Positions 1 through 9,172 are shown, numbered from the stretch's first letter. The stretch is 64,000 nucleotides of DNA from Brachypterus glaber (GCA_958510825.1 OY294048.1:31585026-31649025), one strand, 5' to 3'. The notes: a model not told the origin generated them from the sequence alone. Numbers and translations: made by a program.

Positions 1-32
1 AACTGATAATCGTTGAATAGTATATTCTATAA

Positions 33-136
33 CTAGTATGGAATAGACAATATTCCGCGCGAGCGGAAAGTTTGTCATACGAGCCGGCAGGCGAGTATGA
101 TGGTCCCGCGAGCGCGGAATTACTATTCCATACGTG
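33..136. repeat. Nested hairpin element with CGAG/CGAG stem interruptions, copy 1
   Basis: A multi-storey inverted repeat. Positions 36-46 pair with 123-133, and 52-60 pair with 112-120 (9 bp, perfect). A symmetric C-GA-G block on each strand follows (60-63 and 109-112), then GCGG/CCGC, then CATAC/GTATG (76-80 with 95-99). A second GA/GA interruption (81-82, 93-94), GCC/GGC and a GGCA loop (86-89) complete it. The same architecture recurs inverted at 33421-33494 and as an array at 43597-44130. Pairing is read directly from the sequence. Function and family are not recognised. It may be the end of a mobile element. Confidence 0.75.
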
Positions 137-139
137 TTG

Positions 140-855
140 TAGACTATACTTTTTCTTTGACTGCAAATATAAAACACTGTATGGCTTTAAACTGCGGACA
201 AGGTTAAAAACAATGTTTTTTGTGACTCGACATTGTAAATGCAACAAAACACATATTTTTAAATACAGCAATTAATGTTATTTAATAATTTTATCAAATC
301 AGTAGTTAAAAAAGATTTTTATTTAATTTTAGCACATATTTACAAATTATAATGCAAAAATTGAAGGTTATGTCAGACTGCTGTGACCGATATCAGGTTT
401 AAATATTTAACAATAGATGGAGCAGTTTTAATTTTTTGAACTAAATTGATAAAAAACTGGTAAAATATTAAGAAAAACTAATAAACTTTATGTAATTTTA
501 ACGCAAAACTTTAAATTTCAATAAATTATTCAATATTTCATGGTAAAATATATATATATTTGCTAATTCTGCTACAGTTTTCTTTACTTTTATAAACAAG
601 AGATGGCACTATATGTGCTCATTCTAACACTTGATACAGAATATTCATACCGTATCTAGAGCTAGAATCGATTCATTCTGTTTGAAAAGTGTGTGTATTT
701 GCTTACATTCTAAAGCAGTCGTAGAAAAACATATTACTTATCAAACAAATTTTGTTAAATAAATTACACACATTTGTCGTAAATTAAGAATTTTGTTATT
801 GTCCTAATTATGGTATACCATAACATAAAATTATAATGTTACCACAACATTAACA
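140..855. other. AT-rich stretch, nothing recognised
   Basis: About 700 bp of AT-rich sequence with short A and T runs. I see no coding frame, no paired terminal repeats and no repeat shared with the rest of the window. Confidence 0.5.
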
Positions 856-940
856 AAACAAGCCGTGAAAATATATAATGCTACGCATTTCATTATATAT
901 TATTCACAGTAAAGGTATTGCATTTTCCAAATACTCGAAA
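856..940 (+). repeat. AACAAGCCGTG repeat, copy 1
   Basis: It begins AACAAGCCGTG and continues through an 'atataatgctacgcattt' block to a 'tattcacagta' block and a 'tattgcattt' block. The same order of blocks recurs at 25911-25960, 43091-43165 and, on the other strand, 45085-45170. All copies share one left boundary and fade to the right. The class is unknown. It could be the 5' or 3' end of a larger element. Confidence 0.6.
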
Positions 941-1320
941 AAAAAAATAAAATAAACAAAAAAAGGCATTTTTTAACAATTTTTTTTATTTTCTTTTTGC
1001 GAAAAAATATATATTTAAAAAAATATATCAATTTCTTTTAAAAATAAAATCCTTTTTTAAAAAACAAAAAAATAAAAAAAAAATAAAATTATCAATTTTT
1101 TTTTAATGATAGTTTTTTTATGTTTTAAAAAAGTTTAACCCCTCATAACTTTTTTGTTTTTGGGGGATTACTTTCAAAATTGGTAAAATTGATCCTTGTA
1201 ATAAAAGTATTTTTTTTTTAAGAAAGTACGTTAATCGGAATTTTCTCTCAGCTTTTTTTTTAAGTTTAACCCCCACAACTTTTTTGTTTTGGGGGGTATT
1301 AAATTCAAAAACAATAGGGA
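941..1320. repeat. Homopolymer-rich DNA with a 130-bp spaced direct repeat
   Basis: Long A and T runs. A block of about 35 bp, starting AAGTTTAACCCC and passing through CAACTTTTTTG to a G run, occurs at 1130-1166 and again at 1260-1297. The two copies probably remain from an old tandem duplication or foldback arm. Confidence 0.5.
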
Positions 1321-1324
1321 CCTT

Positions 1325-1481
1325 GTTCACGTTCAAGTATTACCTAACGCTCCTAGGGGGGTGGGGGTCATTTTGAAGTGTTACGCCCATGTTAATGGTA
1401 TAGGAAAATAACGTTAAGGGGGGGGGGCGGTGGAGGTCCAAAATGATCAAAATTTGCGTTACGTAACACTTGAACGTTCCC
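1325..1481. mobile_element. MITE, AACGTTCAAG terminal inverted repeats, copy 1
   Basis: The ends are inverted repeats reading roughly GTTCAAGTATTACSTAACGC. The interior has a G-rich tract and 'ccaaaatgatcaaaatttg'. Two further copies with the same ends and interior lie at 32774-32923 and 41757-41912, so the boundaries rest on three-way comparison. At about 155 bp it is non-coding and must be non-autonomous. The target duplication is unclear, so no superfamily is assigned. Confidence 0.8.
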
Positions 1482-1663
1482 TTATCGTGTCCACAAAAAT
1501 CGTGACATCGGACAGACGGACAGACAGGCAGACAGACGGACTTTTTGCTTATTTGTTTATGAAACAAATTTATATCCAAGAACTTTTTGTCTAGGGCAAT
1601 TTTTGATTTTTTTTTGAAAATTCGAAACTACAGTATATTATTCTAGCCAGGCGCTGTGAATAA

Positions 1664-1668
1664 TACAA

Positions 1669-1707
<39 letters not shown>

Positions 1708-1708
1708 G
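1664..1708. repeat. (AAAT)n microsatellite
   Basis: About ten AAAT units. It follows a 'gcgctgtgaataatac' sequence, so it may be the tail of a decayed LINE insertion. No reverse transcriptase remains next to it. Confidence 0.85.
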
Positions 1709-1881
1709 TAAATCAATGTAATATAATCTAATCGAGAGGAAACCCTACCGTTTTTGAAAAACGTGTATAAAAATAGAAGAAAAAGTCCGATAAACTCCAA
1801 ATTTTTAGAAAGCATTACATTAATTAAAAGAAATATTTGTAACAATTTTGAAAAAAATTAATAGACAAAAAAGTTATAGGG

Positions 1882-2190
1882 GGAACACTGACAGTTTAAG
1901 GTCACATTTTTCTAAAATTTAAACCGCCCGACTGAAAATCATGTAATTTTATATGTTTGGTCTTTGCATTAAGGCCAATTGAGCCAAGTGTCAAAATGAC
2001 AGTTCAAGGTCATATTTTACTAACTTTTAAACGATTTGACCCAGAAACATGACATTTTTGTATGGGTGACCTTTGGAACAAGACTAACTGAAGTCCCTTT
2101 CAAAATAACAGTTCGTATTTTGCTAATTTTAAACTCCTCGGCCTAGAAATATGCAATTAAGTACGAGTGCTCTTTAAAATAAGACCAATC
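1882..2190. repeat. Degenerate tandem repeat, about 109-bp unit, three copies
   Basis: Three successive units begin 'ctgacagtttaaggtcac' (1886), 'atgacagttcaaggtcat' (1997) and 'ataacagttcgta' (2105). They share the order GACAGTT, TTTTAAAC, a TGTGACCTTTG-like block and CCAA. Identity is only moderate, so the array is old. A 59-bp direct repeat at about 2318 and 2454 looks like further decayed units after the hairpin insertion. Confidence 0.6.
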
Positions 2191-2281
2191 AACTAGGGAC
2201 ACTAGATCTAGGTCTTAAGTTAGCAAGGCGACAGACAAACTTGCTAACTTAAGACCTAGATCTAGTGTTCCTACAATCAAC
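2186..2281. mobile_element. 80-bp hairpin MITE with 8-bp target duplication (hAT-type)
   Basis: Element 2194-2273 is almost a pure hairpin. A 34-bp arm starting TAGGGACACTAG pairs with 2240-2273 with one mismatch around a 12-nt loop. The flanks are the direct repeat CAATCAAC at 2186-2193 and 2274-2281. An 8-bp duplication with a TAGGG-type end is characteristic of the hAT superfamily. With no interior it can only be mobilised in trans. It has inserted inside the degenerate tandem repeat. Confidence 0.85.
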
Positions 2282-2780
2282 TCACATGTTAAAATTACAG
2301 CTTAAGGCCAAAGCCATTTTTAAATTGAATACGGACCGTATGATAGCCAATTCATAATAAAATTCTATAGATTTATCTAATTGTTCTGATAATAATAATC
2401 AATAATTTCGAAACATTGGTTAGAAATCCGAAACGTGGGCCAAACAAATGTCATTTTTAAATTTAATATGGGCCGTATGATAACAAATTCCTAACAAAAA
2501 TTCATAGATTTTCAAAATATGCCTTAGTTTTCATCCAGAACACGAATCAGAATATATTTTTACTCTAACATAACAAAAATATGATTTTTTCACTTACTTA
2601 TTACTTTTTTCCTTTCATTAAAGAAGTCTGCCTCGTAGCTATAAGGAAGAACACACGTTGCTGATGGCGTTTACAGATAGTTTCAAACACATTCCAACTC
2701 TTTAAGACATATACATGTTTGGATTTGCTAGTATGATATTATATTTTTTCTATTTGAGTTGCTCAGACACACTGGCATTT
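2282..2780. repeat. Spacer with a 59-bp direct repeat
   Basis: Non-coding. A block containing 'cggaccgtatgatagccaa' (about 2330) recurs as 'tgggccgtatgataacaaa' (about 2467), with matching flanks. Nothing else is recognised up to the LINE fragment. Confidence 0.5.
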
Positions 2781-4178
2781 TGCGTGTGACTATAAACACA
2801 TATTTCTTTTTTCTTTTGGCAATAGGACAAACTAACATCGCAACAAAAAGTCAAAATAGGAAATTGTTTTAGCTCCTCTAAAATTACAAATACCGGTATT
2901 CCACAAGGAACGGTCTTAGGTCCTGTGCTCTTTTTAATATTTATAAATAATCTTCTAGAACAATACCAATTTATTGAAATACTTTCTTTTGCTGACGATA
3001 CAGTAATTCTGTGCACAGGTAAAACTTGGGAAGCAACTTATCGATTGGCAGAGGAAAGTGTAAATTCTGTTAAGCTCTGGTTGGACAATAGTCTACTATC
3101 ATTAAATTTAAATAAAACCAAATATATAGCTTTTGCACCGACAATAACAGGTATGCCAAATAGTTTAAGAAATTTAAAAATAAAAAATTCAACAGACATT
3201 GAAAGTGTAAGATCTATAAAATATCTTGGAGTGATGGTTGACCAACACCTAAAATGGCACGACCATGTTGACTACATTAACAAAAGGTTAAAAAATATAG
3301 CTTATAAATTTTACACTTTAAAAAATATACTTAGCAAAAAAAATTTAATGATAGTTCACACGAGTTTGGCAGAGTCCATACTTCGGTACGGTATCACAAG
3401 CTGGGGTTTGGCTTATACTACAAATTTAAATCCTCTTCAGGTTACGCAAAATTATATACTCAAAACCATTTTACATAAAAAATTTGATTCTAGCACCGAA
3501 AATTTATATAAAGAAAACAATATTTTAGACATTCATAATTTAAGTATATACAATATTTTAATTTTTGTTAAAAAAAATCTCTCATGTTTCAAGGATTCAG
3601 TTGACCATAATCATGATACCCGTAATAAAAATTTAGACAATTTTGTGCTGCATAAAAAAAACAAAACAGTAGGACAAAGAAGCATACAGTATCTTGGTTT
3701 AAAAATGTATAATTATTTACCCATTAATATTAGGCAAGCCAGAAATTTAGAAATATTTAAAAAACTTTTAAAATCTCATTTAATTCACGACCTTTCTTTA
3801 AAAAATCTGTTCATTAAATAATTTTTTTTGTTTGTATGTATTTGTGTACAAAAATTTGATGGTTTTTCAGGTGTTAAAAAATATTTCATTTAAAATTATG
3901 GGACCTTTTGGTTTAATTTGCAAGTTTTTTGTTTCGGATTTTTTGTTTAGTATTTTTTAGTTAGTATTATTTAGTTAGTATTATTTAGTTAGTAGTATTT
4001 AGTTAGTATTATTTAGATAGTATTATTTAGTTAGTTTTATTTAGTTAATATTAACGTTATTGTAATCATTATACAGACACAATACAGGTTTCTTACCTAG
4101 GTGTCTTAATTTATGATGGTAAACTGTTAATGGTAATGTTAGTAAATAAATGAATAAATAAATAAATAAATAAAATGA
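2780..4178 (+). mobile_element. 5'-truncated non-LTR retrotransposon (LINE)
   Basis: The insertion carries the 3' half of a reverse transcriptase ORF, a roughly 360-bp 3' untranslated region and an AAAT-repeat tail (4141-4175). Loss of everything upstream of the palm domain is the usual 5' truncation of target-primed reverse transcription. The 3' region holds a local tandem repeat of a 14-bp unit (TATTATTTAGTTAG and variants, 3946-4050). RT style and simple-repeat tail fit the jockey/CR1-like group; I cannot place the clade. No clear target duplication is seen. The 5' boundary is approximate. Confidence 0.8.
2826..3821 (+). pseudogene. LINE reverse transcriptase, C-terminal part
   Basis: The frame is open from 2826 (stop at 2823-2825) to a stop at 3821, about 331 residues. 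It begins inside the fingers/palm. The GIPQGTVLGP block, universal in LINE reverse transcriptases, lies at 2895-2924. The catalytic FADD box, equivalent to YADD, is at 2988-2999. A typical LINE thumb follows, with LGVMVDQHLKW and later ILRYGITSWG. The N-terminal RT motifs, the endonuclease and ORF1 are absent, so the copy cannot be autonomous. Nevertheless no frameshift or stop interrupts the remaining frame, which points to a fairly recent insertion. There is no natural start codon, because the 5' end was lost on insertion. Confidence 0.85.
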
Positions 4179-4179
4179 T

Positions 4180-4980
4180 TTATTGTTTTTTGAACTAATA
4201 AATTTAAGCCAAGAACTTAAAAAAGTCACGTTTCTTACAGTTTAACCAGTTTTTTACAAAAAATTAAAACTTCCCCAAATGCATGTTTGTCTTTTTTTTG
4301 TAAAAATCACTAGTATACTATTAACCTTCCCTCAGGAAATAAAACTGGTTCCACCTCAGTATGTAATATACTATTTTGCATGACAGGGACTAAAACACTA
4401 TTTTACTCCCTCTTTTGCGGGACTAAACGGGAGTAAAACAATCCCGCATCTGTATCATGTTATCCATGATAGCTGTACACTTTCAAATACAGATGGCGCA
4501 AGAAATGCTATTTTTTATTTTAGACTCTCAGGCAAATTCCAATGACTTAGAAACAGATTCCTTGATAATTATAATTAGTTTTAAAATTTGCGAAGTAGAT
4601 TTATGGATTTTTAATAAACAGAAGTCTATATTTAAGTAAATAAGAAATTCTAACCCCACTCTTGTCTTTTACTGTGATTTTTGTAAACACGAATATTCTG
4701 ACCATATTGTGGGTGCCCTATACTTTTTATTTAATTTTTCAAAATATGCTGGTAGAAAGTTTTCTCCATATTCCTTTAAATTTTTGGAGGACACCACAAT
4801 ATAAATGTATCATAAGCTTCTTCACAAAGTTTTCTTGTTTCTCAATAACCAATTTCGATAGTCTGCAGAATTATTTCAACAAAATCCATATTTTTAATTA
4901 CTTTTTAAAATTAGTTCTAAGAGCGTGCCAAACATATTTAAAATACTACGGCCATATTCGAAAAAACAATTAATAAAGAA
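4180..4980. other. AT-rich spacer with short hairpins
   Basis: No coding frame worth reporting. Around 4380-4450 a block alternates 'gggactaaa' and 'gggagtaaaaca' in partial inverted order. It resembles the 'gggactaaac' hairpin at 12329-12424 and may be a decayed relative. Confidence 0.4.
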
Positions 4981-4982
4981 TT

Positions 4983-5246
4983 TAATTAAAAAAAACACCC
5001 GACTGATAAACTAAAACGTATCAAACAAGAATAATGTGAAATAAAATTATAAGGTAACCATCGCAGTCGGAGGCCTATTCTGCATTCATATTATTAAAAC
5101 ATTTGTATATTTAAATTAAGTTTGAAAATTTGTAATATTATTATGGTATTTAGGATTGGCCCCGACTGCGACGTTAACTATATAATTTTATTTCACATTA
5201 TTCTTGTTTGATACTTTTTGGTTTATCAGTTGTTTTTTTTTAATTA
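4983..5246. mobile_element. Foldback MITE, ACTGATAAAC ends
   Basis: Arms of about 75 bp run from 5002 (ACTGATAAAC) to about 5075 and pair with about 5160-5230 (GTTTATCAGT). Shared inner blocks include 'caaacaagaataatgtgaa'. Pairing continues outward through an A/T run to 4983 and 5246. It is non-coding. The terminus resembles the CACTGATAAAA MITEs elsewhere in the window, but the interior differs. Confidence 0.75.
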
Positions 5247-5299
5247 TCATAAATTATTTATTTTAAACTTTTTAAACTTTTTGTTAAATAAAAGGTTTT

Positions 5300-5800
5300 A
5301 CTTTAGGCTGATGAATACAGCTAATATAGACGAAACATGTACAAATACAGCTTTACCTATAATAACTATTATTCATGGGACCAAGACGCATCTCTTGATA
5401 CCTTATTCGTAAAATTTAAACTAGTTTTTTAATTTTTTCTTTTTATAAATCCCTGATGATAGCAGCCCAAACAGGCGAAACATGGACTTTTATATGACCT
5501 ATGTCACCCGCAGTGTCAAGACAAATAGCTTCACACCTCAGTTGTCAAATTCGGATTAGGGGTTTAGGCTGTAATGAAAATTTCTTAATTTATGCTGATG
5601 ATAAAAAGAACAAATCGAATATAGTTAAAATTATAATAACTGCTATTATTCACGGGACCAAGACGCATCGTTTGATATGTTATTTATAAAAATGGGATGA
5701 GTTATTTATTTTTTCTCTTTATAAATCCCTGATGATGACAGCCCAAATAGGCGAAACATGGACTTTTATATAGCCTATATCACCCGCGGCATAAAGGCGA
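5300..5800 (+). repeat. Penelope-like terminal region in tandem, CTGATGA...GAAACATG motifs
   Basis: Two tandem copies with a period of about 276 bp share 'gggaccaagacgcatc', 'ataaatccctgatgat' and 'gcgaaacatggactttta'. The motif CTGATGA-N-GAAACATG occurs at 5308-5340, 5453-5484 and 5729-5760. The last two have GCC/GGC flanking a CAAAYA loop just before GAAAC. Penelope-like elements are known to have tandem pseudo-LTRs and to carry hammerhead-ribozyme motifs there, which is why I link this block to them. No coding part is attached. The ribozyme reading is incomplete because stem III and the cleavage site are not convincing. Confidence 0.55.
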
Positions 5801-6108
5801 ATCATTTGAGACCTTAATTGTCAAATTCGGTCAAGACACATTACTCTCCTTTATTAAAATCCTAAACCTGTCATTTCGCGATGGATATCTAGATTTAATT
5901 TTAAAAATGGATTGGTTGGTTTTAAGTACCTACATGTTTTAATTTAAATTTATGTAGATACCTACATATATTTGTCGGTCGTGCAAAAAAATAGTGTATA
6001 CCTTAGGAGTAAACTGTGTTTTAGCCCCTAGCATGGATGTTTCCAGAGCAAAGCAAAGCGCAGCGGATTAAAACAACCAGTTTACTCACTTGACATAAAT
6101 AATTAACT

Positions 6109-6702
6109 ATTATCTGCAGTACCCGGCGTACTTCCAGTTGTAGTCCAGTCTTCAGGTCAATAAAAGAGGCTTTACCTGGAAATAATTCCGGGAGTTTTGA
6201 TTTTCGGTTTATTGGGTAGGATTAATGGCCGCAAATAAAAAAAAACAATTTTCCGACTTTGAACTCGATTTGGAACTGTTATTTTTTTAACGTGTTTTTC
6301 ACAAAAAACGGATTTTTAAAATATCTTTTAAACGAAACACTATACGTTTTTAGATTTTTATTTATTATTTTTTTTTTCGAAAAATCAAAATTGTTCTTTA
6401 TCGTCGGTTAGGCAACATTTTAGGTGAAAATTAAAAAAAACTATTTGGGTCTTTCTTTTTAATTTACGTAAAATTAATTTTTTTTAAATAATTCACACAT
6501 TTGTACCCCATTATCTCGAGTAAACCATTGTATTAAGCATAAAAAAGCCTTCCTAACCAAGTCATAAAGAAAAATCTAAAACCCTACAGTGTAACGTAAT
6601 AAACCAAAAATCTAAACTCCCTGAATTATTTCCAGGTAAAGCCTCTTTTATTAACTTGAAGACTGGACTATAACTGGAAATACGCCGAGTACTGATTATC
6701 TG
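6109..6702. mobile_element. 578-bp hAT-type MITE with 8-bp target duplication
   Basis: Element 6117-6694 starts CAGTAC and ends GTACTG. Its arms of about 100 bp share 'aggctttacctggaaataa' and 'gactggact' in inverted order. The 8-bp direct repeat ATTATCTG flanks it exactly (6109-6116, 6695-6702). CAG...CTG ends plus an 8-bp duplication are the hAT signature. The middle (about 6220-6590) is AT-rich and non-coding, so there is no transposase. Confidence 0.88.
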
Positions 6703-7057
6703 AAACTATATTTTTCAGATTACACTTTTGCGGGAAATTTCAGTTTACGTTGTAAGTAATACAACGTGATTCAGAAATAGGTTTACATATTTTAAGGGAC
6801 GATTCAACATGAAATATGAAAATATTCCGAGACAGTCATAAACCAGATCTTAACTAAGTTAGCTTTAAAGTTATTTACCTCCCCAGCAAACCACCGTACG
6901 ATAATCGGCATAAATAATTATTGGCCCATTGCTGGCTTGCCGATTATCGGCTAGCCTGTAAAGGACCGATCTGTGGCCGACGATACAACGCCAATTTAAA
7001 ATATGATCTTGCGTAGAAGGAGAAGAAGTCAAGACGCATGCGCAAGTTTTGCGCGGG

Positions 7058-7189
7058 TTGTGTTCTTAGGGCCGTTTGAGTTGAAGCTTGGAGCGCTCGG
7101 AGCATAGTTCTATCTCTTTTAAAACAAGTAGTTAGAAAGAGATAGAACTATGCTCCGAGAGCTTCAACTCAAACTGGCCTCTTGTGTTG
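7058..7189. mobile_element. 116-bp hairpin MITE nested in the CCCAGCAAAC element
   Basis: Two arms containing 'gtttgagttgaagc' and 'agcatagttctatctcttt' pair around a short loop near 7120-7134. The flanks are TTGTGTTC (7058-7065) and TTGTGTTG (7182-7189), a 7-of-8 direct repeat. This suggests an 8-bp, hAT-type duplication with one later change. Confidence 0.72.
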
Positions 7190-7564
7190 TGATTTTGCTG
7201 CGTCAATGATAAAGTTCATTAATGAAAATTTTCTGTGGCATGTGTTTATTTACAATTTTTAATAATGATTTTTGAAGATAAAAAGTAAGTAATTACATTT
7301 TTTTTATTAAATACTAAATTAACAATTAATTCACTTGCATTTAAGTCGCATTTAAGATCCCAGGGCGGGAAAGAAGCTCGTTAAGGGTCCGCAGGTACTA
7401 AAATATAAAAACTTATTCAGAATAATATTCTAAAACGATCGATATTATCGTTCTTTTTTATGCCATGGTAAAATACTGATCCAACCACCAACAAAATAAT
7501 ACTTTTCCCTATAGTTCATTACAAAGGTTTTTTCAAAAAATAAAAAAAAACATCGAACCATTTT

Positions 7565-7666
7565 TTTTAATTCACTCGGTCGGCAAATTTGTATTGTTTT
7601 GTATAATTTGCTATATATCAAATTATACAAAACAATACAAATTTGCCGATCGAGTGTGTTTTAATT
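7565..7666. mobile_element. 86-bp hairpin MITE with 8-bp target duplication
   Basis: Element 7573-7658 is almost entirely a hairpin. CACTCGGTCGGCAAATTTG and its continuation pair with the complementary strand around a loop of about 8 nt. The flanks TTTTAATT (7565-7572 and 7659-7666) are an exact 8-bp direct repeat, though of low complexity. CA...TG ends and 8 bp point to hAT. Confidence 0.78.
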
Positions 7667-7919
7667 CGTTTTTTTTTTGCTTCTGAAGTAAAATTCACAT
7701 GAGTGGACATTTGACACTATTTATACCCCTCAATTTTCGGAAGTCTGCCGGCTAGCCATTACCGGCCCGTTATCGGCTTGCCATTACCGGCCAGTTATCG
7801 GCTTGTGCGACACTTCCATTACCGGGCCGGTAATGGCATGTCGTCAACGGACCGATGACTCTTTATCGGTTTACGGCATTGTGCCGTTGCCGGCCCATTG
7901 CTGGTGTGTTTGCTGGGTC

Positions 7920-8460
7920 TTAGGACCTAGTTTTTTAAGCATTAATTTATATCTATTTTAAAGTTTGTATTATTATACTTTTTAAAGAACCTGAATAAAT
8001 ATATAAAAACTTTCACTGGGTCATACATCTAGTATGTATTATATCCCTTAACAATGTTAGGTTCACATTGTGTTAAAAGATAAAGGCAGTCGCAGTTAGG
8101 ACCTTCTACGAACACGAACAGACTTTAACAAGAGTTCAATTATGTTCAATAAATAGGCGATAGTATCGGCCATGTTAAAATCTGTGGTATCGGCCGACCA
8201 TATCATGGATATATCTGGATCCGATGGTAATCTAGCGGCATGGCCGGCCGCCTTTTAGCCGCGTCCTAAGTAATGGTCGCTTATACCACAATTACACACA
8301 AACAATGGCTATTATATTGTTATCGAGGTACTTGGCAAAAATATTGACTTATTATATGCAGGTTTTATGTGTAGCGGTCCAGCCGCGCACAGTGATTCAG
8401 TGCTAAATAATAGCAATACAAAAACAGATTTTCGAAGAGCTAAATCGAGGCTTTTGAGTC
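7920..8460. other. Spacer without recognised features
   Basis: A GC-richer patch at 8160-8275 has repeated 'tatcggcc' and 'ggccggcc' words that echo the interior of the preceding composite element. No frame or splice sites support a gene. Confidence 0.4.
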
Positions 8461-8581
8461 ATACACTGATAAAAAATATAATTTAGATTTATTTGGATAT
8501 GGCCAACTAAATTATTTGGTTGTGAGTAATAAATTTTATTTGAGTCATATAAATATTTAGTTCATGTAAATAAATATTTCA

Positions 8582-8773
8582 TAGAAGAGAAAAAGATTCA
8601 AGTCGCTTGTAAAACAAGTTTACAATACGATATTTCAAAAACGCTTTGACCCGGTTACTTGTAAACAGTAGTAAACAAAATTTGTTCCAAATTTCAAGCT
8701 CTATGTCAAAGATTTCTTGAAATATCGTAGTGTAAAGTTGTTTTGCAAGCGACTTGCATCTTTTTCTCTACTA
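8582..8773. mobile_element. 188-bp MITE nested in the CACTGATAAAA element
   Basis: The arms begin 'gaagagaaaaagattcaagt' and end with the complementary 'acttgcatctttttctctac'. They are about 55 bp and also share 'aagtcgcttg' and 'tacgatatttcaa'. TA lies on both sides. A partial relative of one arm ('ttgttttgcaagcgacttg') is at about 35627-35650. Confidence 0.8.
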
Positions 8774-8839
8774 TAATTTCAAAATAGTTTTTTTTACTTG
8801 TCACAACCAAATAATTAAATTGGCCATATCCAACCAAAT

Positions 8840-9027
8840 AGTTTGTAGCTTTTTTATTTTTGGGGAATAGGGCTTTGGATCTGACTAAAATTGTTATCTA
8901 ATTTTTCTGTGACGTTTCGACGATGTATTTTCGTCGTTTTCGAACCTTTATCGGAAATTAAAAAAATATAATAAGTATAAAAAAAATACACAAATTGGGC
9001 AAAAACTTTCAATTCAAACAGTTTGTA
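8840..9027. mobile_element. 172-bp insertion with 8-bp target duplication AGTTTGTA
   Basis: The host MITE sequence is interrupted exactly by DNA flanked by AGTTTGTA (8840-8847 and 9020-9027). The insert has no terminal inverted repeats. It carries 'gacgtttcgacgatgtatt', a short palindromic block like those near Penelope-like or SINE ends. The type is uncertain; a truncated retroelement is my preferred reading. Confidence 0.6.
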
Positions 9028-9093
9028 CACACAAATAAACTGTTTTATCAGTGTAGGCATATTGACAAATGTTCATAAAAATGCAATTCCCTG

Positions 9094-9172
9094 CACTGAT
9101 AGAACACTATCGTAGTCAATAGCGTAATTAGGTCATAGAATATAACAATAAATAGTTGTATATGCGCCAACC
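9094..9172. mobile_element. Solo end of a CACTGAYAGAA element
   Basis: Starts CACTGATAGAA and runs to 'atatgcgccaacca'. The same end occurs, inverted, at 11470-11551. This copy stops where the next repeat (9173) begins, so it looks truncated by that insertion. Confidence 0.55.

Larger units (their letters stand above)
6880..7918. mobile_element. Composite element with CCCAGCAAAC ends and GCCGATAACGG repeats
   Basis: The ends are inverted: CCCAGCAAACCACC near 6882 and GGTGTGTTTGCTGGG ending at about 7917. Subterminal DNA is GC-rich and made of short alternating palindromes such as GCCGATTATCGGC, with a 25-bp direct repeat 'gccattaccggcc' at about 7754-7804. Two unrelated hairpin MITEs sit inside (7066-7181, 7573-7658). 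No transposase frame is present. The target duplication is not clear, so the superfamily is open. Confidence 0.65.
8462..9055 (-). mobile_element. CACTGATAAAA MITE, TA target site, with two nested insertions
   Basis: The ends CACTGATAAAA (8464) and TTTTATCAGTG (9053) are flanked by TA. The interior matches, in reverse orientation, the uninterrupted copies at 41088-41321 and 56396-56613. Comparison shows two later insertions: 8584-8771 at a TA, and 8848-9019 with an 8-bp duplication. Without them the element would be about 220 bp. TA flanks suggest Tc1/mariner-type mobilisation. It is non-coding. Confidence 0.82.

Noticed and set aside
5453..5484. A functional hammerhead ribozyme
   Set aside because: The core words are there, but stem III and a UH cleavage site could not be built from this copy; kept only as a hypothesis.
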